64,000 nucleotides of DNA from Borborobacter arsenicus (GCF_003934165.1 NZ_RKST01000001.1:434001-498000), one strand, 5' to 3'. Positions 1-10,888 are shown, counted from the stretch's first letter. Made by a program: numbers and translations. Notes: generated from the letters alone by a model not told the origin.

Positions 1-1244
1 TCGCCGGCTGCCACGCCGCGCGGGCCGACAATCACCTGCCAGGGCAAGCCGATCAGGTCGGCAGTCGCGAACTTTCCGCCCGGCCGCTGGTCGGTGTCGT
101 CATAAAGCACTTCCTTGCCCGCTGCCGTCAGCGCGGCAAAAAGCTCTTCGCAGACCCGGTCACATTCCGCATCCCCGGTCTTCATATTGATGATGCCGAC
201 GTCGAACGGAGCAACCGACTCCGGCCAGATGATACCGTTTTCGTCATGCGACGCCTCGATGATCGCTGCAATCAGCCGGCTCGGCCCGATGCCATATGAC
301 CCCATGGAGACGAAATGTTCCTTCCCGTCGGGGCCTGCAACCTTCGCTCCCATCGGCTTGGAATATTTGTCGCCAAAATGGAAAATATGGCCGACCTCGA
401 TGCCCCGCGCGGACACCCGGTCGCGATCGGCGATAACATCCCAGGCGGCTTCATCATGCATCTCGTCGGTCGCCGCATAAGGCGTGGTCCACTGCTTCAC
501 GATATCGGCGATCTGGCTGTCATTGGTGAAGTCCGTGCCCTCTCCCGGCACCGCCAGGTCAAGGAAATCGCGATGGCAATAGACCTGGCTTTCGCCAGTA
601 TCTGCCAGGATGATGAATTCGTGGCTGAGGTCTCCACCGATCGGGCCCGTGTCGGCACGCATCGGAATGGCCTGCAAGCCCATCCGCGTGAAAGTGCGCA
701 GATAGGCGACGAACATGCGGTTATAGGCGGCCTTGGCGCCCTCATAGTCGAGGTCGAAGGAATAGGCGTCCTTCATCAGGAATTCGCGCGAGCGCATCAC
801 GCCAAATCGAGGCCGCACCTCGTCGCGGAACTTCCATTGGATATGGTAGAGGTTGAGCGGCAGATCCTTGTAGGACTTCACATAGGAACGGAAGATTTCG
901 GTGACCATTTCCTCATTGGTCGGGCCGAACAGCATGTCGCGCTCATGCCGGTCCTTGATGCGCAGCATCTCCTTGCCATAGTCCTCGTAACGGCCGCTTT
1001 CGCGCCACAGATCAGCAGACTGGATCGTCGGCATCAGGATTTCGAGCGCCCCTGCCCGGTCCTGCTCCTCACGCACGATGCGACAGACCTTGTCGAGAAC
1101 CCGCTTGCCCAGCGGCAGCCAGGAAAAGCTTCCCGCGGCCTGCTGACGGATCATGCCGGCACGCAGCATCAGCCGGTGCGAGACGATCTCGGCCTCGCGC
1201 GGATTCTCTTTCAGGATGGGAAGGAAATAGCGCGACAGACGCAT
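1..1244 (-). CDS. proS: Prolyl-tRNA synthetase, 3' end cut by window edge
   Basis: This enzyme charges tRNA-Pro with proline in the cytoplasm. The minus-strand frame opens at an ATG at 1244 ([15 protein letters not shown]) and runs open to the window edge, giving about 414 residues. Class II synthetase signatures are readable: [12 protein letters not shown] near residue 60, GPTNEEM near residue 110 and [17 protein letters not shown] near 145. Rhizobial ProS of the short type is about 440 residues, so roughly 28 C-terminal residues lie outside the window. The frame is missing from simple ORF lists only because its stop codon is outside. The gene lies downstream of the DUF1467 gene on the same strand, with a 513-bp spacer carrying an sRNA. 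Confidence 0.96.
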   Translation of the reverse strand, partial: MRLSRYFLPILKENPREAEIVSHRLMLRAGMIRQQAAGSFSWLPLGKRVLDKVCRIVREEQDRAGALEILMPTIQSADLWRESGRYEDYGKEMLRIKDRHERDMLFGPTNEEMVTEIFRSYVKSYKDLPLNLYHIQWKFRDEVRPRFGVMRSREFLMKDAYSFDLDYEGAKAAYNRMFVAYLRTFTRMGLQAIPMRADTGPIGGDLSHEFIILADTGESQVYCHRDFLDLAVPGEGTDFTNDSQIADIVKQWTTPYAATDEMHDEAAWDVIADRDRVSARGIEVGHIFHFGDKYSKPMGAKVAGPDGKEHFVSMGSYGIGPSRLIAAIIEASHDENGIIWPESVAPFDVGIINMKTGDAECDRVCEELFAALTAAGKEVLYDDTDQRPGGKFATADLIGLPWQVIVGPRGVAAG

Positions 1245-1459
1245 GGGATATTCCGTCAAAAGAAGAATGATGGATGGCACCGGAATCGGCGGCAACAAAG
1301 AGCTGACTGCCGGGACTTCATAGCCATTTCGTGGCAGAATGGAAACCCGCGCGACCGCGTCACGTGCACGCGCCGGGCCTGTGGCATGTCACATGAAGAT
1401 CCTTGCATATTTATTGTGCAGCGCAGCACATCTAATCCTGCCCTGACGGAAAATTGTTA

Positions 1460-1487
1460 GTGACATTTTAGCGCACCTTGGTCTAAG
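1460..1487 (+). promoter_or_regulatory. Putative sigma-70 promoter for the sRNA
   Basis: GTGACA at 1460-1465 matches the -35 consensus at five of six positions. It is followed by a 16-nt spacer and TCTAAG at 1482-1487 as a possible -10, which predicts a transcript start near 1495. A perfect 7-bp hairpin (GCACCTT / AAGGTGC, 1473-1479 and 1485-1491) overlaps this promoter. If transcription starts earlier, that hairpin would instead be the RNA 5' stem. Confidence 0.35.
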
Positions 1488-1494
1488 GTGCCCC

Positions 1495-1644
1495 GATAAC
1501 TGAGGGAGCAGAGAAAAATCTGTCCCCCTACGCGGTCAAGTCTTGGGAGGATGCGATCTAGGCGCGATAACTACGCTGCCGCCGGATACCGGAAAGTAGA
1601 TCGGACGCGTTTAACTGCAAGGCCTCGTGCCTTGCATTTTTTTT
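1495..1644 (+). ncRNA. Small RNA, probably the alpha-r9 (Smr9C-like) family
   Basis: The stretch ends in a textbook intrinsic terminator and starts just after a promoter-like pair, giving a transcript of about 150 nt with no sensible ORF. From memory, the Sinorhizobium meliloti sRNA Smr9C (alpha-r9 family, about 149 nt) lies between the DUF1467-type gene SMc01933 and proS, the same setting as here. That assignment rests on position and length only. A 6S-like RNA was considered, but its typical large central bubble was not established. The function is unknown. The 5' end could be up to about 20 nt further upstream. Confidence 0.6.
1616..1644 (+). terminator. Intrinsic terminator of the sRNA
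   Basis: TGCAAGG at 1616-1622 pairs perfectly with CCTTGCA at 1630-1636, plus an inner C-G pair, around a five-base loop. A run of eight T follows at 1637-1644. It points rightwards, so it ends a plus-strand transcript and does not serve the flanking minus-strand genes. Confidence 0.9.
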
Positions 1645-1757
1645 GGCAATCAGAAGCTTGCGACAAAAACCTCACGCATCGGTCAACCAGCCGCGGCGGT
1701 TGACCGGTTGCCAGAGGCGCAATTCTTCCAGCCGTCGCGCCAAATGTATCCCGTGGT

Positions 1758-2027
1758 TCAATCGACCTGCGGAATTACGATCGGGATATCGTCGAACCCT
1801 AGGCCGAGGACCCGCGTAACGTAGTACAGGCCGCCAAAAATGATCAGCGAAATGATGGTGGTGCGGATCACGGCCTTCAGCATATGAGGACGGCCGGGAG
1901 CACTCGAGACCGTGCCAAGAGTCACGTCTTCACTGTCGTCCTGCGTCTTCAGCCCGAATGGCAGGGCGGCAAACAGCACGGTCCACCAGATGATGAAGAA
2001 GACGGCAGCACCCGAAACCCAACTCAT
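1758..2027 (-). CDS. DUF1467 family inner-membrane protein
   Basis: The 89-residue protein has two hydrophobic segments: residues 5-25 (GAAVFFIIWWTVLFAALPFG) and about 55-70 (TTIISLIIFGGLYYV). A short polar loop, TQDDSEDV, lies between them. This layout matches the DUF1467 family, which is common in Rhizobiales next to mce and proS. No biochemical role is known to me. Its ATG overlaps the mce stop codon by 4 bp, so translation is probably coupled to mce in the nuo-birA-rnj-mce run. Confidence 0.88.
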   Translation of the reverse strand: MSWVSGAAVFFIIWWTVLFAALPFGLKTQDDSEDVTLGTVSSAPGRPHMLKAVIRTTIISLIIFGGLYYVTRVLGLGFDDIPIVIPQVD

Positions 2028-2434
2028 GCCTGCTCCAGTTCCACCAGCGTACCCAGGAAGTCCTTGGGATGAAGGAAAAGCACCGGTTTGCCATGCGCAC
2101 CGATCTTGGGGTCGCCGTCGCCCAATATGCGCGCGCCGGCAGCCTTCAGGCGATCCCTCGATACGATGATGTCATCGACCTCATAGCAGATGTGATGCAT
2201 GCCACCTGCCGGGTTCTTTTCCAGGAATGCCGCAATCGGCGAATTTTCGCCCAATGGCTCCAGCAATTCGATCTTGGTGTTGACGGTGTCGATGAACACG
2301 ACCGTTACGCCATGCTCGGGCAGCGTCTGCGGCTGTGTGACCTTCGCACCTAGCGTATCCCGATAGACCGCGGTTGCGGCGGCAAGATCCGGTACGGCGA
2401 TAGCGACATGGTTCAATCGGCCAAGCATTGTCAT
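2024..2434 (-). CDS. mce: Methylmalonyl-CoA epimerase
   Basis: This enzyme interconverts (R)- and (S)-methylmalonyl-CoA in propionyl-CoA catabolism, upstream of the B12-dependent methylmalonyl-CoA mutase. The 136-residue protein is of normal length for the vicinal-oxygen-chelate fold. It opens with LNHVAIAVPDLAAA, which carries the first metal-ligand His, has the central GMHHICYEVDD, and closes with LGTVLVELEQA-type residues (GTLVELEQA) that supply the last acidic ligand. The gene starts 10 bp after the rnj stop. A B12-dependent pathway is therefore close to the cobalamin cluster, but the gene's position is the usual rhizobial one. Confidence 0.93.
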   Translation of the reverse strand: MTMLGRLNHVAIAVPDLAAATAVYRDTLGAKVTQPQTLPEHGVTVVFIDTVNTKIELLEPLGENSPIAAFLEKNPAGGMHHICYEVDDIIVSRDRLKAAGARILGDGDPKIGAHGKPVLFLHPKDFLGTLVELEQA

Positions 2435-2444
2435 CGCTCCGAGT

Positions 2445-4115
2445 TCAGCGCGTGACGAAAACCGTCACCAGCGGCTTCTTGCCCCAGGCTTCGTTGGCAG
2501 CCGAGCGCACGGCACGGCGCACAGCCTCCTGTACAAGGTCCAGGTCTTTTCGGCGCGCACGCGGTATGGAGTCGACCGCGCCGATTGCCGCATCCAGCAT
2601 CAGTTCTTCCAGTTCCTCGCCGTCGCCATCGGTTCGCGCCACCCCGATTGCAACTATATCGGGATCACCGGACAGTTCGTAGCGATCATCGAGCACGACA
2701 TTCATCGCGACATGGCCGGCAAACGACAGTTTACGCCGTTCGCGAATGCCCATCGCTTCGTCATTGCCGATCAGCTTGCCATCCTTATAGATGCGGCCGA
2801 ACGGCAATTGGTCGATGATTTCGGCAGCGCCCGGCGCCAGTCGCAGCATATCGCCGTTACGTATCTGCGCCACCTCCGGCACGCCGGCCGCACTGGCCAG
2901 CGCACCATGAGCAACCAGATGCGCTGCTTCGCCGTGCACCGGCACGGCAATGCGCGGCCGCGTCCATTCATACATGCGGCGCAGTTCGCTGCGGCGCGGG
3001 TGGCCTGAAACATGCACCAGCGCATCGCCATCCTCGATGATCTTGACGCCCTGGTCGATCAACAGATTCTTGATCTCGAGAATGGCCTTTTCATTGCCGG
3101 GGATCGTGCGCGAGGAGTAGATGACAGTGTCGCCCGGGGACAGCGCGACCGTCTTCATTTCGTCGCGCGCCAGCTTGGCAAGCGCCGCACGCGGCTCACC
3201 CTGGCTACCCGTGCAGATGATGACGAGATTTTCCCGCGGAATGTAGCCGTAATCTTCTTCGGAAATGAATTCCGGCAGCCCGTCCATATAGCCAAGCTCG
3301 TCGGCGACATCGATGACCCGCTTGAGCGAACGGCCGAGCACCAGAACCTGACGGCCGGCATCGCGCGCGGCCTCCGCGATGGAGCGGATGCGCCCGACAT
3401 TGGATGAGAAGGTGGTTACGGCGACACGGCCGGGCGCTTTCTCAATGACGCCGCGCAGCCCTTCGCCCACCGCCTGCTCCGACGGCGAATCGCCGTCGCG
3501 CAAGGCATTGGTAGAGTCGCAAACCAGGGCCAGCACGCCCTTGTCGCCCAGCGCCCTGAATCGCGCCTCATCCGTCTCCGGTCCGATTTCCGGTGCCGGA
3601 TCGATCTTCCAGTCGCCGGTATGGATCACCGTTCCGAGCGGCGAGGTGATCGCCAGCGACACCGGTTCGGGGATCGAGTGACTGACCGGCACCGCCTCGA
3701 TACTGAACGGTCCTACTTCAAAAGTCTCGCCGGCCCGATAGATCGTCACCGGAACCTTGATGGTGCCGCTTTCGGATTGCCGCTTGGCTTCCAGCAGCCC
3801 GGCAGAAAACGGCGTCATCCACACCGGTGCCTTCAGCTTCGGCCACAGGTCGAGCAATGCGCCGTAATGATCCTCATGCGCATGGGTAATGACGATACCG
3901 CGCAGATTATGCACTTCGCCTTCGATGAAGCGTGTGTCAGGCAGGACAAGGTCGACACCTGGCAGGGATGCATCGGGGAAAGTGACGCCGACATCCACAA
4001 TGATCCATTCGCGCTTGTCCGCCGGGCCATAGCCGTAGAGCGCGAAATTCATGCCGATCTCACCGACACCGCCCAACGGTGCGAATACGAGTTCAGCCTG
4101 CCTGTCTTGCGCCAT
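2445..4115 (-). CDS. rnj: Ribonuclease J
   Basis: This metallo-beta-lactamase/beta-CASP nuclease (556 aa) has 5'-3' exonuclease and endonuclease activity in rRNA maturation and mRNA decay. The zinc-binding motif HAHEDH is at residues 78-83. CDSTNALRDGDSPSE and the beta-CASP part with GSQGEPRAAL follow, and a C-terminal domain closes the protein. The open frame extends upstream to 4463, but the ATG at 4115 (MAQDRQAEL) is chosen because it has GGAG 8 bases upstream and the extra residues are an antisense copy of birA. The gene lies 59 bp after birA. Confidence 0.94.
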   Translation of the reverse strand: MAQDRQAELVFAPLGGVGEIGMNFALYGYGPADKREWIIVDVGVTFPDASLPGVDLVLPDTRFIEGEVHNLRGIVITHAHEDHYGALLDLWPKLKAPVWMTPFSAGLLEAKRQSESGTIKVPVTIYRAGETFEVGPFSIEAVPVSHSIPEPVSLAITSPLGTVIHTGDWKIDPAPEIGPETDEARFRALGDKGVLALVCDSTNALRDGDSPSEQAVGEGLRGVIEKAPGRVAVTTFSSNVGRIRSIAEAARDAGRQVLVLGRSLKRVIDVADELGYMDGLPEFISEEDYGYIPRENLVIICTGSQGEPRAALAKLARDEMKTVALSPGDTVIYSSRTIPGNEKAILEIKNLLIDQGVKIIEDGDALVHVSGHPRRSELRRMYEWTRPRIAVPVHGEAAHLVAHGALASAAGVPEVAQIRNGDMLRLAPGAAEIIDQLPFGRIYKDGKLIGNDEAMGIRERRKLSFAGHVAMNVVLDDRYELSGDPDIVAIGVARTDGDGEELEELMLDAAIGAVDSIPRARRKDLDLVQEAVRRAVRSAANEAWGKKPLVTVFVTR

Positions 4116-4174
4116 GTCTTTTTCTCCAGTCCGGAAACGGTATCGCAAGACGAACCCGACTTGCAGCCCTCCGT

Positions 4175-5002
4175 TTATTGCGCGCCGGCCGACGCGACCG
4201 CGCCGAAATGCACGTCGCCGGCAGCGATTCTCACTATTTCGCCCTTGGTGTTGCGAATGACAAATCGGCAATCCTCGTCGATGGTCTCGAACACGCCGCG
4301 CACCACATCGCCATCGACCCTGACGGCAACCTCGCCGCCCAGCCCCGCCGCCCGCTCCAGCCATCGCTTGCGGATATGGCCAAGGCCCTGCCCCCCGTTC
4401 CATAGCCGGATGTTCTGGCTCCATGCATCGGATAGCGCAAGGAACAGCGTTTCGGCATCGCAATTCGCACCCAGCACATCGAGCGACGTCGCCGGATAAG
4501 GAACATCGTGGGGATAGGCTACGACATTGACACCGATACCAATGGCAACAGCCGCCCGCTGGCGATCGAGCACCGCAGACTCAAGCAGGATACCGGCAAG
4601 CTTGGCGCCCTCAGCCAGCACATCGTTCGGCCATTTCAGCTCGAAGCGATTGCCGCGTTCGCCACTGCCGCCGTCGGGAGCGATCCTGATCCGCCCGCCC
4701 GGCACCACCGCATCCAACGCATCGGCAAGCGACAGACCGGCAACAAAGCCGAGCGTGGCGGCAATCTTCAGGTCGCAATCGGTGACCATCAACAGCGTAG
4801 CGGCAAGATTGCCTTCCGGCGTTGCCCATGACCGCCCGCGCCGCCCGCGTCCGCTTTCCTGCTTTTTCGAAACCACCCAAAGCCGGCCGGGATCACCCTG
4901 CCGCGCCCGCTCCAGGGCAATCGCATTTGTCGATCCGACACTATCATGCGCTTCGAGCCTGAAGCCCTCGGACGCGGAAGTCGGAGCCAGTGTGAAGGCC
5001 AT
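4175..5002 (-). CDS. birA: Biotin--[acetyl-CoA-carboxylase] ligase, catalytic-domain form
   Basis: The protein attaches biotin to the carrier domains of acetyl-CoA and propionyl-CoA carboxylases. It has the BirA/LplA catalytic fold: substrate motif GSTN at about residues 23-26, the biotinyl-AMP loop GRGRRGRSW at 51-59, and KWPNDV with KLAGILLE beyond. There is no N-terminal helix-turn-helix, so it is a ligase and not the E. coli-type repressor. The ATG at 5002 gives 275 aa. An in-frame ATG at 5056 would overlap nuoN and lengthen the protein beyond the family norm. It starts 4 bp after nuoN, which suggests translational coupling. Confidence 0.92.
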   Translation of the reverse strand: MAFTLAPTSASEGFRLEAHDSVGSTNAIALERARQGDPGRLWVVSKKQESGRGRRGRSWATPEGNLAATLLMVTDCDLKIAATLGFVAGLSLADALDAVVPGGRIRIAPDGGSGERGNRFELKWPNDVLAEGAKLAGILLESAVLDRQRAAVAIGIGVNVVAYPHDVPYPATSLDVLGANCDAETLFLALSDAWSQNIRLWNGGQGLGHIRKRWLERAAGLGGEVAVRVDGDVVRGVFETIDEDCRFVIRNTKGEIVRIAAGDVHFGAVASAGAQ

Positions 5003-5006
5003 GCTG

Positions 5007-6443
5007 TCAGAAGAACGTTTTTGCGGCTGCTTCCGCCATGCGCCCGATCGGAGCACCGATCAACACGTAAAACAGAACGAACAGCCCCGATGCGCCGAGC
5101 ACCAGCCGCAGCTCGCCGGCCATAGGCTGGAAGCCCTCATCCGGCTCGTCGAACCACATGATCTTGATGATGCGCAGATAGTAGTACGCGGCCACTACCG
5201 ACATCAGCACGCCGATAACCGCGAGCGTGTATAGCTCGGCATTGATCGCGGCGAGGAACACATACCATTTCCCCCAGAACCCGGCGAGCGGCGGAATACC
5301 GGCCAGCGAGAACATCAGGAGCGTCAATAGTGTCGCCATCATCGGGTTGGTTCCGGCGAGACCCGCGAGGTCGTTGATCTGCTCGACATTGCCGTCCTTG
5401 CGCCGCATCGCCAGGATAAAGGCGAAGGCGCCGAGCGTCATCACCAGATAGATCAGCATATAGATGGCAACGCCGCGAATGCCTTCCTCGGTGTTGGCAG
5501 CCAGCCCCACCAGTGCGAAGCCGACATGGCCTATGGAGGAATAGGCCATCATGCGCTTGATATTGCGCTGGCCGATCGCCGCGAACGAACCCAGCGCCAT
5601 CGAGGCAATGGAGACGAAGACGATGATCTGCTGCCAGTCCGGTCCAATCGGCTCGAACGGCGTCATCGTCACGCGAACCATCAACGCCATCGCCGCCATT
5701 TTGGGCGCGGAGGCAAAGAAGGCCGTGACCGGCGTCGGCGCGCCCTCATAGACGTCTGGCGTCCACATATGGAACGGCACGGCAGAAATCTTGAAAGCGA
5801 CGCCCGCAAGCACCAGCACAAGGCCGAAGACCAGGCCGAGCTGCCGTCCGGTGTCGGTCAGCGCGCTGGCAATAGCATCGAAACCGGTATGGCCGGTGTA
5901 GCCGTAAACCAGCGTGATACCGTAAAGCAGGATGCCTGAGGAAAGTGCGCTGAGGACGAAATATTTCAGCCCCGCTTCGGTCGAGCGCGCGCTGTCGCGA
6001 TTGATCGCCGCAACCACGTAAAGCGCCAGCGACTGAAGCTCCATGCCCAGATAGAGCGTCATCATGTCGTTGGCCGAAATCATCATCATCATGCCGGTGC
6101 TGGCGAGCAGCACGAGCACCGGATATTCGAACTTGTCGAACTTCTCGGCCTTGGCGAAGCCCACCGACATAATCAGCGTGATTGCAGCGCCGATCAGCAT
6201 CAGCACCTTCATGAACACCGCGAAGGGATCGCTGACGAAGGCACCGCCGAACGCCTTGCCGTGACCGGCAAACAAAAGCATCCAGGCGCCCGCGCCTGCA
6301 AGCACGGCAACCGCCAGCCCATTGACGATGTCATTGGCCCGCCGTCCCGAAAACACCCCGACCATCAGCAGCGCCAATGCACCAACCGCAATAATCAGTT
6401 CAGGGGAAGCCAGCGAGAGGCTCGAAATGAGTTCCGGCGTCAT
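5007..6443 (-). CDS. nuoN: NADH-quinone oxidoreductase subunit N
   Basis: This is one of the three antiporter-like, proton-translocating membrane subunits of respiratory complex I (478 aa, about 14 hydrophobic helices). The family stretch [11 protein letters not shown] precedes the conserved [20 protein letters not shown], which carries the lysine of the proton path, and [11 protein letters not shown] follows. It is the last nuo gene of the operon, with nuoM 13 bp upstream and birA directly downstream. Confidence 0.96.
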   Translation of the reverse strand: MTPELISSLSLASPELIIAVGALALLMVGVFSGRRANDIVNGLAVAVLAGAGAWMLLFAGHGKAFGGAFVSDPFAVFMKVLMLIGAAITLIMSVGFAKAEKFDKFEYPVLVLLASTGMMMMISANDMMTLYLGMELQSLALYVVAAINRDSARSTEAGLKYFVLSALSSGILLYGITLVYGYTGHTGFDAIASALTDTGRQLGLVFGLVLVLAGVAFKISAVPFHMWTPDVYEGAPTPVTAFFASAPKMAAMALMVRVTMTPFEPIGPDWQQIIVFVSIASMALGSFAAIGQRNIKRMMAYSSIGHVGFALVGLAANTEEGIRGVAIYMLIYLVMTLGAFAFILAMRRKDGNVEQINDLAGLAGTNPMMATLLTLLMFSLAGIPPLAGFWGKWYVFLAAINAELYTLAVIGVLMSVVAAYYYLRIIKIMWFDEPDEGFQPMAGELRLVLGASGLFVLFYVLIGAPIGRMAEAAAKTFF

Positions 6444-6456
6444 AGGCCCATTCCTG

Positions 6457-7962
6457 TCAGTTCGCAGCCGCGCTCTGCGCGGCGTCGAGCGATACGGTTA
6501 CGTTGTTGATCAGCGCCTGCACCGAGTTCGCGGTCACGTCGAAGACCGGTGCCGGATAGACGCCGAACAGGATGGTGAAGGCGATCAGCGGATAAAGGAT
6601 CGCCTTTTCCCGCGTCGACAGATCGAGCATGCTCTTCAGGCTTTCCTTGGACAGCGCGCCGAATACAACCTTGCGGTAGAGCCACAGCGCATAGCCGGCC
6701 GACAGGATGACGCCCGTCGTGGCAAACAGCGCGACCCAGGTATTGGCCTTGAAGGCGCCAAGCAGCGTCAGGAACTCGCCGACAAAGCCGCTGGTGCCCG
6801 GCAGACCGACATTGGCCATGGTGAAGATCAGGAAGGCCACGGCATATTTCGGCATGTTATTGACCAGACCGCCATAGGCGGCGATCTCGCGGGTATGCAT
6901 ACGATCGTAGATGACACCAACGCACAGGAACAGCGCGCTGGACACCAGCCCATGCGACAGCATCTGGAAGATCGCGCCCTGGATGCCTTCCTGGTTTAGG
7001 GCGAAGATACCCATCGTCACATAGCCCATATGCGCCACCGACGAATAGGCGATCAGTTTCTTCATGTCCTCCTGCATCAGCGCCACCAGCGAGGTGTAGA
7101 TGATGGCGATCACCGACAGGGCAAAGACCAAAGGCTGGAAGTAGAGCGACGCATCCGGGAACATCGGCAGTGAGAAGCGCAGGAAGCCGTAGCCGCCCAT
7201 CTTCAGGAGAATGCCTGCCAGGATGACCGAGCCCGCTGTCGGCGCTTCCACATGTGCATCCGGCAGCCAGGTATGCACCGGCCACATCGGCATCTTGACC
7301 GCGAAGGAGGCGAAGAAGGCCAGCCATAGCCAGGTCTGCATACTAGCCGGGAAGTCATGCGTCAGCAGCGTCGGGATGTCGGTGGTGCCGGACTGCCAGA
7401 ACATCGCCATGATGGCGAGCAGCATCAGCACCGAGCCGAGCAATGTGTAGAGGAAGAACTTGAAACTGGCATAGACGCGGCGCTTGCCGCCCCACACGCC
7501 GATGATGATGAACATCGGGATGAGGCCGGCTTCGAAGAACACGTAGAACAGCACGATATCCAGCGCACAGAACACGCCGATCATCAGCGTTTCCAGCACC
7601 AGGAACGCGATCATGTATTCCTTGACGCGGCTCTGGATCGACTCCCAGCTCGCCAGGATGCAAAGCGGCATCAGGAAGGCGGTCAGGACAACGAACAGCA
7701 TCGAAATGCCGTCGACGCCCATATGGTAGGAAATGCCGCTGTCCAGCCAATCGGTCTTTTCGACCATCTGGAAGCCGGCCTCGCCATTGTCGAAGCCTGC
7801 CCAGACGAACAGCGACAGGATGAAGGTGAAGACGGTCGTCAACAGCGCGACATTGCGGATATTGCGCCGCGCATTGTCACTGTCGTCACGGATCAAGAGG
7901 ATCAGGAACGCGCCGACGAGCGGCAGAAAGGTGACCGTGGAAAGAATAGGCCAGTCGGTCAT
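6457..7962 (-). CDS. nuoM: NADH-quinone oxidoreductase subunit M
   Basis: Antiporter-like membrane subunit of complex I, 501 aa with about 14 helices. Conserved elements include [20 protein letters not shown], which contains the essential membrane glutamate, [20 protein letters not shown], and [16 protein letters not shown]. The start codon overlaps the nuoL stop (TGATG arrangement), so the two are translationally coupled. Confidence 0.97.
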   Translation of the reverse strand: MTDWPILSTVTFLPLVGAFLILLIRDDSDNARRNIRNVALLTTVFTFILSLFVWAGFDNGEAGFQMVEKTDWLDSGISYHMGVDGISMLFVVLTAFLMPLCILASWESIQSRVKEYMIAFLVLETLMIGVFCALDIVLFYVFFEAGLIPMFIIIGVWGGKRRVYASFKFFLYTLLGSVLMLLAIMAMFWQSGTTDIPTLLTHDFPASMQTWLWLAFFASFAVKMPMWPVHTWLPDAHVEAPTAGSVILAGILLKMGGYGFLRFSLPMFPDASLYFQPLVFALSVIAIIYTSLVALMQEDMKKLIAYSSVAHMGYVTMGIFALNQEGIQGAIFQMLSHGLVSSALFLCVGVIYDRMHTREIAAYGGLVNNMPKYAVAFLIFTMANVGLPGTSGFVGEFLTLLGAFKANTWVALFATTGVILSAGYALWLYRKVVFGALSKESLKSMLDLSTREKAILYPLIAFTILFGVYPAPVFDVTANSVQALINNVTVSLDAAQSAAAN

Positions 7963-9950
7963 CAGAACGAGCTCCCGAGCATCATCCAGCTGAGGAACGC
8001 GGCAACGCCGATCAGCATGACGAAAGCGTAGTGATACATGTAGCCGGACTGGAAGCGCACGGCCCTATTGGTGACGTCGATGACGCGCGCCGAGATGCCG
8101 TCAGGCCCGAGCCCGTCGATGAACCAGCCGTCGCCCTTCTTCCACAGGAAGCTGCCGAGCCACTTCGCGCTGCGCACGAACAGGAAATCAAAGAGCTCGT
8201 CGAAATACCACTTGTTGAGCAGGAAGGCGTAGAGGCCACGGTGACTTGCCGCCAGGTTCTTCGGCGTCTCCGGCGAGCGGATGTAGAAATGCCATGCGGT
8301 CAGGAATCCGACCAGCATCGCCACGAACGGTGCAAGCTTCACCCACAACGGCACGTCGTGGAAGTCGTGCAATATGTGGTTATCGGCTAGTGTGAACAGA
8401 GCCGTCTTCCAGAAGAGCTCATAGCTGGCCCCAATGAAGTAGTCGTGGAAGACCACGCCGGCAAATAGCGCGCCAATGGCAAGCAGCACCAGCGGCACCA
8501 GCATCACCGGCGGCGATTCATGCACATGATGCATGACATCGGCGGTTGCACGCGGCTGGCCGTGGAATGTCATGAAAATCAGGCGCCAAGAATAGAAGCT
8601 GGTGAATACCGCGGCAATGACAAGCAGCGTGAAGGCAAAGCCCGCAACCGCATTGTGCCCGACAAAAGCGCCTTCGATGATCGCATCCTTGGAGAAGAAG
8701 CCGGCCGTGCCGATGAGGGTCGCAGGAATACCGACGCCGGTCAGCGCAAGCGTGCCGATGATCATCATCCAATAAGTGACCGGGATCAGCCTTCTCAAGC
8801 CGCCCATCTTGCGCATGTCCTGCTCATCCGACACCGCATGGATGACCGAACCGGAGCCCAGGAACAGCAGCGCCTTGAAGAAGGCGTGCGTGAACAGATG
8901 GAAGATGGCCGCCGAATAAAAGCCCATGCCCAGTGCCACGAACATGTAGCCGAGCTGCGAACAGGTGGAATAGGCGATGACCCGCTTGATGTCGTTTTGC
9001 ACCAGCCCCACCGTCGCCGCGAAAAACGCGGTGAAGGCGCCGATGAAGGTAACCACCGTCAGCGCCGTATGCGACAGCTCGAAAATCGGCGACATGCGTG
9101 CCAGCATGAAGACGCCGGCCGTCACCATGGTCGCGGCATGGATCAGAGCTGAAACCGGAGTCGGGCCCTCCATGGCATCGGGAAGCCAGGTGTGCAGCGG
9201 CACCTGCGCCGACTTGCCCATGGCTCCCATGAACAGGAGCAGGCAGACCACGGTCAGCGCACCGGCCCGATCGAGGTCGTGGCCGAGGAAATTGAAGATA
9301 GCCGCGGTATTTTCCTGCGCGCCCTCAGCCGGAACATAGGAAGCAGCCGTTGCAAAGATCGTGCTCAGATCGACCGAGCCGAACAGCACGAACACGCCGA
9401 AAATGCCAAGCAGGAAGCCGAAATCACCAACGCGGTTGACCACGAAGGCCTTGATCGCCGCCGCATTGGCCGACGGCTTCTTGTACCAGAAACCGATCAG
9501 CAGATAGGAGGCAAGGCCCACGCCTTCCCAGCCAAAGAACATCTGCACCAGGTTGTCTGACGTCACCAGCATCAGCATGGCGAAGGTGAAGAGCGACAGA
9601 TAGGCGAAGAAGCGCGGACGATGCGGGTCGTGATGCATGTAGCCGATCGAATAGATGTGCACCAGCGCCGACACGGTGTTGACCACGACCAGCATGACCA
9701 CCGTCAGCGTGTCGATGCGCAAGGCCCAGTCAGCCTGCATACCGCCTGAATCCAGGAAGCGCAGAACCGGAATGCTCAGGGTTTCCGCCGGACTGAAGCC
9801 GACAGAAAAAAAGGCGATCCAGGACAGAACGGCAGAGACCACCAGCAGGCCGGAGGTGATGTATTCGGATGCCTTGGCGCCAAGCGCTGTGCCGAACAGC
9901 CCGGCGATCAGGAAACCCAGGAGCGGAAGGAAGACGATAGCGTGATACAT
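7962..9950 (-). CDS. nuoL: NADH-quinone oxidoreductase subunit L
   Basis: This is the distal proton-pumping subunit of complex I, 662 aa with about 16 helices, including the C-terminal amphipathic arm that clamps NuoM and NuoN. Family signatures are [39 protein letters not shown] and [18 protein letters not shown]. It begins 12 bp after nuoK. The length is normal for an alphaproteobacterial NuoL. Confidence 0.97.
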   Translation of the reverse strand: MYHAIVFLPLLGFLIAGLFGTALGAKASEYITSGLLVVSAVLSWIAFFSVGFSPAETLSIPVLRFLDSGGMQADWALRIDTLTVVMLVVVNTVSALVHIYSIGYMHHDPHRPRFFAYLSLFTFAMLMLVTSDNLVQMFFGWEGVGLASYLLIGFWYKKPSANAAAIKAFVVNRVGDFGFLLGIFGVFVLFGSVDLSTIFATAASYVPAEGAQENTAAIFNFLGHDLDRAGALTVVCLLLFMGAMGKSAQVPLHTWLPDAMEGPTPVSALIHAATMVTAGVFMLARMSPIFELSHTALTVVTFIGAFTAFFAATVGLVQNDIKRVIAYSTCSQLGYMFVALGMGFYSAAIFHLFTHAFFKALLFLGSGSVIHAVSDEQDMRKMGGLRRLIPVTYWMMIIGTLALTGVGIPATLIGTAGFFSKDAIIEGAFVGHNAVAGFAFTLLVIAAVFTSFYSWRLIFMTFHGQPRATADVMHHVHESPPVMLVPLVLLAIGALFAGVVFHDYFIGASYELFWKTALFTLADNHILHDFHDVPLWVKLAPFVAMLVGFLTAWHFYIRSPETPKNLAASHRGLYAFLLNKWYFDELFDFLFVRSAKWLGSFLWKKGDGWFIDGLGPDGISARVIDVTNRAVRFQSGYMYHYAFVMLIGVAAFLSWMMLGSSF

Positions 9951-9962
9951 TGCTTTGTCCCG

Positions 9963-10271
9963 TCAACCCTTCATCATGTTGACATCGTCGGCCGCGATGG
10001 TGCCGCGATTGCGGAAGAAAACGACAAGGATGGCCAGGCCGATCGCAGCCTCGGCCGCCGCGACCGTCATCACGAAGAGCGCGAAGACCTGTCCGGCAAG
10101 GTCTCCAAGCACCGCCGAGAACGCCACGAAATTGATATTGACCGCCAGCAGGATAAGCTCGATCGACATCAGCATGACGATCACGTTCCGCCGGTTGAGA
10201 AAAATGCCGAACACGCCGACCGTGAACAGGATCGCCGAAACGGCAAGAAAATGTGCGACGCCGACTTCCAT
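9963..10271 (-). CDS. nuoK: NADH-quinone oxidoreductase subunit K
   Basis: A small membrane subunit of complex I with 102 residues and three transmembrane helices. It carries the conserved membrane acidic residues in [16 protein letters not shown] and the signature [14 protein letters not shown]. It lies between NuoJ and the antiporter-like subunits in the complex. The gene is separated from nuoJ by 2 bp and from nuoL by 12 bp. Confidence 0.97.
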   Translation of the reverse strand: MEVGVAHFLAVSAILFTVGVFGIFLNRRNVIVMLMSIELILLAVNINFVAFSAVLGDLAGQVFALFVMTVAAAEAAIGLAILVVFFRNRGTIAADDVNMMKG

Positions 10272-10273
10272 CG

Positions 10274-10888
10274 TCAGACCCCCTTGCCCGTTTCGACCTT
10301 CTTGACCTCGATCACCGGCTTGCGGGCAACTTGGGCCACGACGTCCTGGCGCTTGACGTTTTCCTTGTGGCGCAGCGTCAAAACGATCGCGCCGATCATC
10401 GCAACCAAAAGCACCAATCCTGCCATCTGGAACTGGAAAATGTAGTCCGTGTAGAGAATGTCGCCGAGTGCTGCCGTATTGTGCCGTGTGGCGATATCAG
10501 GCGTGGGCTGGGCAACGGCTCCGCCAAGCTCGGGCGCGAAGGCATAGCCGGCGGTCACCACGATCAATTCGGCAGCAAGGATCAGGCCTACCAGGGCGCC
10601 GATCGGCGCATATTGCAACGCGCCCGATTTTAGTTCGGCGAAATCCACGTCGAGCATCATCACGACGAACAGGAACAGCACCATGACCGCGCCGACATAG
10701 ACGACGACGAGGATCATCGCCAGGAACTCGGCACCGGCGAGCAGGAACAGACCCGCGGCGTTGAAGAACGCGAGGATCAGGAACAGCACCGAATGTACGG
10801 GGTTGCGTGCGGAGATGACCATGAAGGCCGACGCCACCACAACAAAGGCAAAGAGGTAGAAAAAGGCTGCCTCTAATCCGCTCAGCAT
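10274..10888 (-). CDS. nuoJ: NADH-quinone oxidoreductase subunit J
   Basis: Membrane subunit of complex I with five helices. The conserved third helix segment [20 protein letters not shown] is visible at about residues 60-79. The ATG at 10888 ([13 protein letters not shown]), preceded by a GGGGGAA ribosome-binding site, gives 204 aa. An upstream in-frame ATG at 10975 would add 29 charged residues unlike the family. A 137-bp spacer, unusually long for this operon, separates it from nuoI. Confidence 0.95.
   Translation of the reverse strand: MLSGLEAAFFYLFAFVVVASAFMVISARNPVHSVLFLILAFFNAAGLFLLAGAEFLAMILVVVYVGAVMVLFLFVVMMLDVDFAELKSGALQYAPIGALVGLILAAELIVVTAGYAFAPELGGAVAQPTPDIATRHNTAALGDILYTDYIFQFQMAGLVLLVAMIGAIVLTLRHKENVKRQDVVAQVARKPVIEVKKVETGKGV

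Larger units (their letters stand above)
1245..1757. other. 513-bp intergenic region between DUF1467 gene and proS
   Basis: No convincing protein gene lies here. The middle holds a plus-strand transcription unit: a promoter-like pair at 1460-1487, a structured stretch from about 1495, and an intrinsic terminator at 1616-1644. The part at 1645-1757 shows nothing recognisable. The part at 1245-1459 should contain the proS leader and promoter on the minus strand, but I could not pick out specific elements. Confidence 0.8.

Noticed and set aside
315-1460. 381-codon open frame on the plus strand
   Set aside because: It is antisense to proS, which has unmistakable synthetase motifs. The predicted protein is Arg/His-rich with no family resemblance.
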